Below, piece by piece: positions 5,719 through 5,821 of a DNA stretch of 5,821 nt. The notes below the pieces were generated by a model. It made no database searches and was not told the origin of the DNA. It was given only the letters and a program-made list of their open reading frames with translations. The stretch's first letter is position 1. Every line of letters begins with the position of its first letter. The DNA is taken from assembly GCA_026197195.1 (NCBI GenBank), contig JAPHUG010000055.1, positions 1 through 5,821 of the forward strand, given 5' to 3'. The position numbers were made by a program, and so were the translations under genes. The stretch comes from Sedimenticola sp. GTDB taxonomy: Bacteria > Pseudomonadota > Gammaproteobacteria > Chromatiales > Chromatiaceae.

Positions 5719-5821
5719 TTATGCCGGTTCAACTTGTATGGCACAAAATTTAAATTCAGGAATCTTGCCGTCCGGATCCAACGCCTCGTTGGTTAGCAAG
5801 TTTGCGGCGGCTTCGCTATAG
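5719..5821 (-). CDS. C-terminal end of an unrecognised gene (partial, runs off the right edge)
   Basis: The last 33 codons are visible on the minus strand: YSEAAANLLTNEALDPDG, then KIPEFKFCAIQVEPA and TAA (5721-5719). The composition is plainly protein-like, and the frame is open to the window edge. The next start follows 17 bases beyond its stop, suggesting an operon directed towards the chemoreceptor. The family cannot be told from so short a piece. Confidence 0.55.
   Translation of the reverse strand, partial: YSEAAANLLTNEALDPDGKIPEFKFCAIQVEPA

Noticed and set aside
5575..5796. Plus-strand ORF of 73 codons after the chemoreceptor
   Set aside because: It lies opposite the well-supported minus-strand gene end and AAGGAG start, and it lacks a ribosome binding site of its own.
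5778..5797. CCAACG-CCT-CGTTGG with GTTAGC, as an integron attC site
   Set aside because: The core GTTRRRY and its inverse partner at the right distance are missing, and the sequence is coding on the minus strand.
1..5821. CRISPR array, tRNA or rRNA genes, insertion sequences
   Set aside because: I looked for regularly spaced repeats, tRNA-like arm patterns and transposase motifs on both strands and saw none.

Overview
The window looks like chromosomal DNA of a gammaproteobacterium. The TatC core is very close to enterobacterial TatC as I know it, its tail resembles the C-terminal element of the gammaproteobacterial pilus/polarity protein FimV, and the small pentapeptide-repeat protein ends in the FPxxLxxxEIxLSLxHGTRMRYR pattern typical of a gammaproteobacterial family. 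I cannot name a genus.

Layout. Bases 1-16 appear to hold the last codons of tatB, overlapping by ATGA with tatC (13-1191), the membrane receptor of the twin-arginine translocase. This TatC carries an acidic C-terminal extension of about 145 residues. Bases 1192-1573 hold no convincing gene, only several small hairpins. An AT-rich gene (1574-2140, 35% GC by my count) encodes an unrecognised envelope protein with a signal peptide, a TPR-like helix pair and a C-terminal membrane anchor, followed by a good terminator hairpin. Bases 2141-2757 look empty in a simple ORF view but contain two decayed genes. One is a minus-strand fragment (2178-2430). The other is a plus-strand secreted-protein gene (2434-2753) whose start seems to have gone from ATG to ATA behind an intact Shine-Dalgarno sequence.

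The right half is ordinary chromosome again. A pentapeptide-repeat protein (2758-3096, minus) and a small protein with an RRM-like pattern (3260-3667, plus) diverge from a shared 148-base control region. That region contains a perfect 11-bp inverted repeat placing a TATACT hexamer outward on each strand. A complete methyl-accepting chemotaxis protein follows (3870-5540, plus). Converging on it from the right edge is the end of a minus-strand gene (stop at 5719), then a strong ribosome binding site and an 18-codon ORF that may be a truncated gene.

How it fits together. The tat genes form an export operon. The pentapeptide and RRM-like genes probably share regulation through the inverted repeat. 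The chemoreceptor is an orphan with no che genes in view. The stretch between tatC and the pentapeptide gene looks like an accessory spot: one foreign-looking intact gene next to two fossils. The most notable observations are the FimV-like tail on TatC, the mirrored promoter repeat and the two decayed genes.
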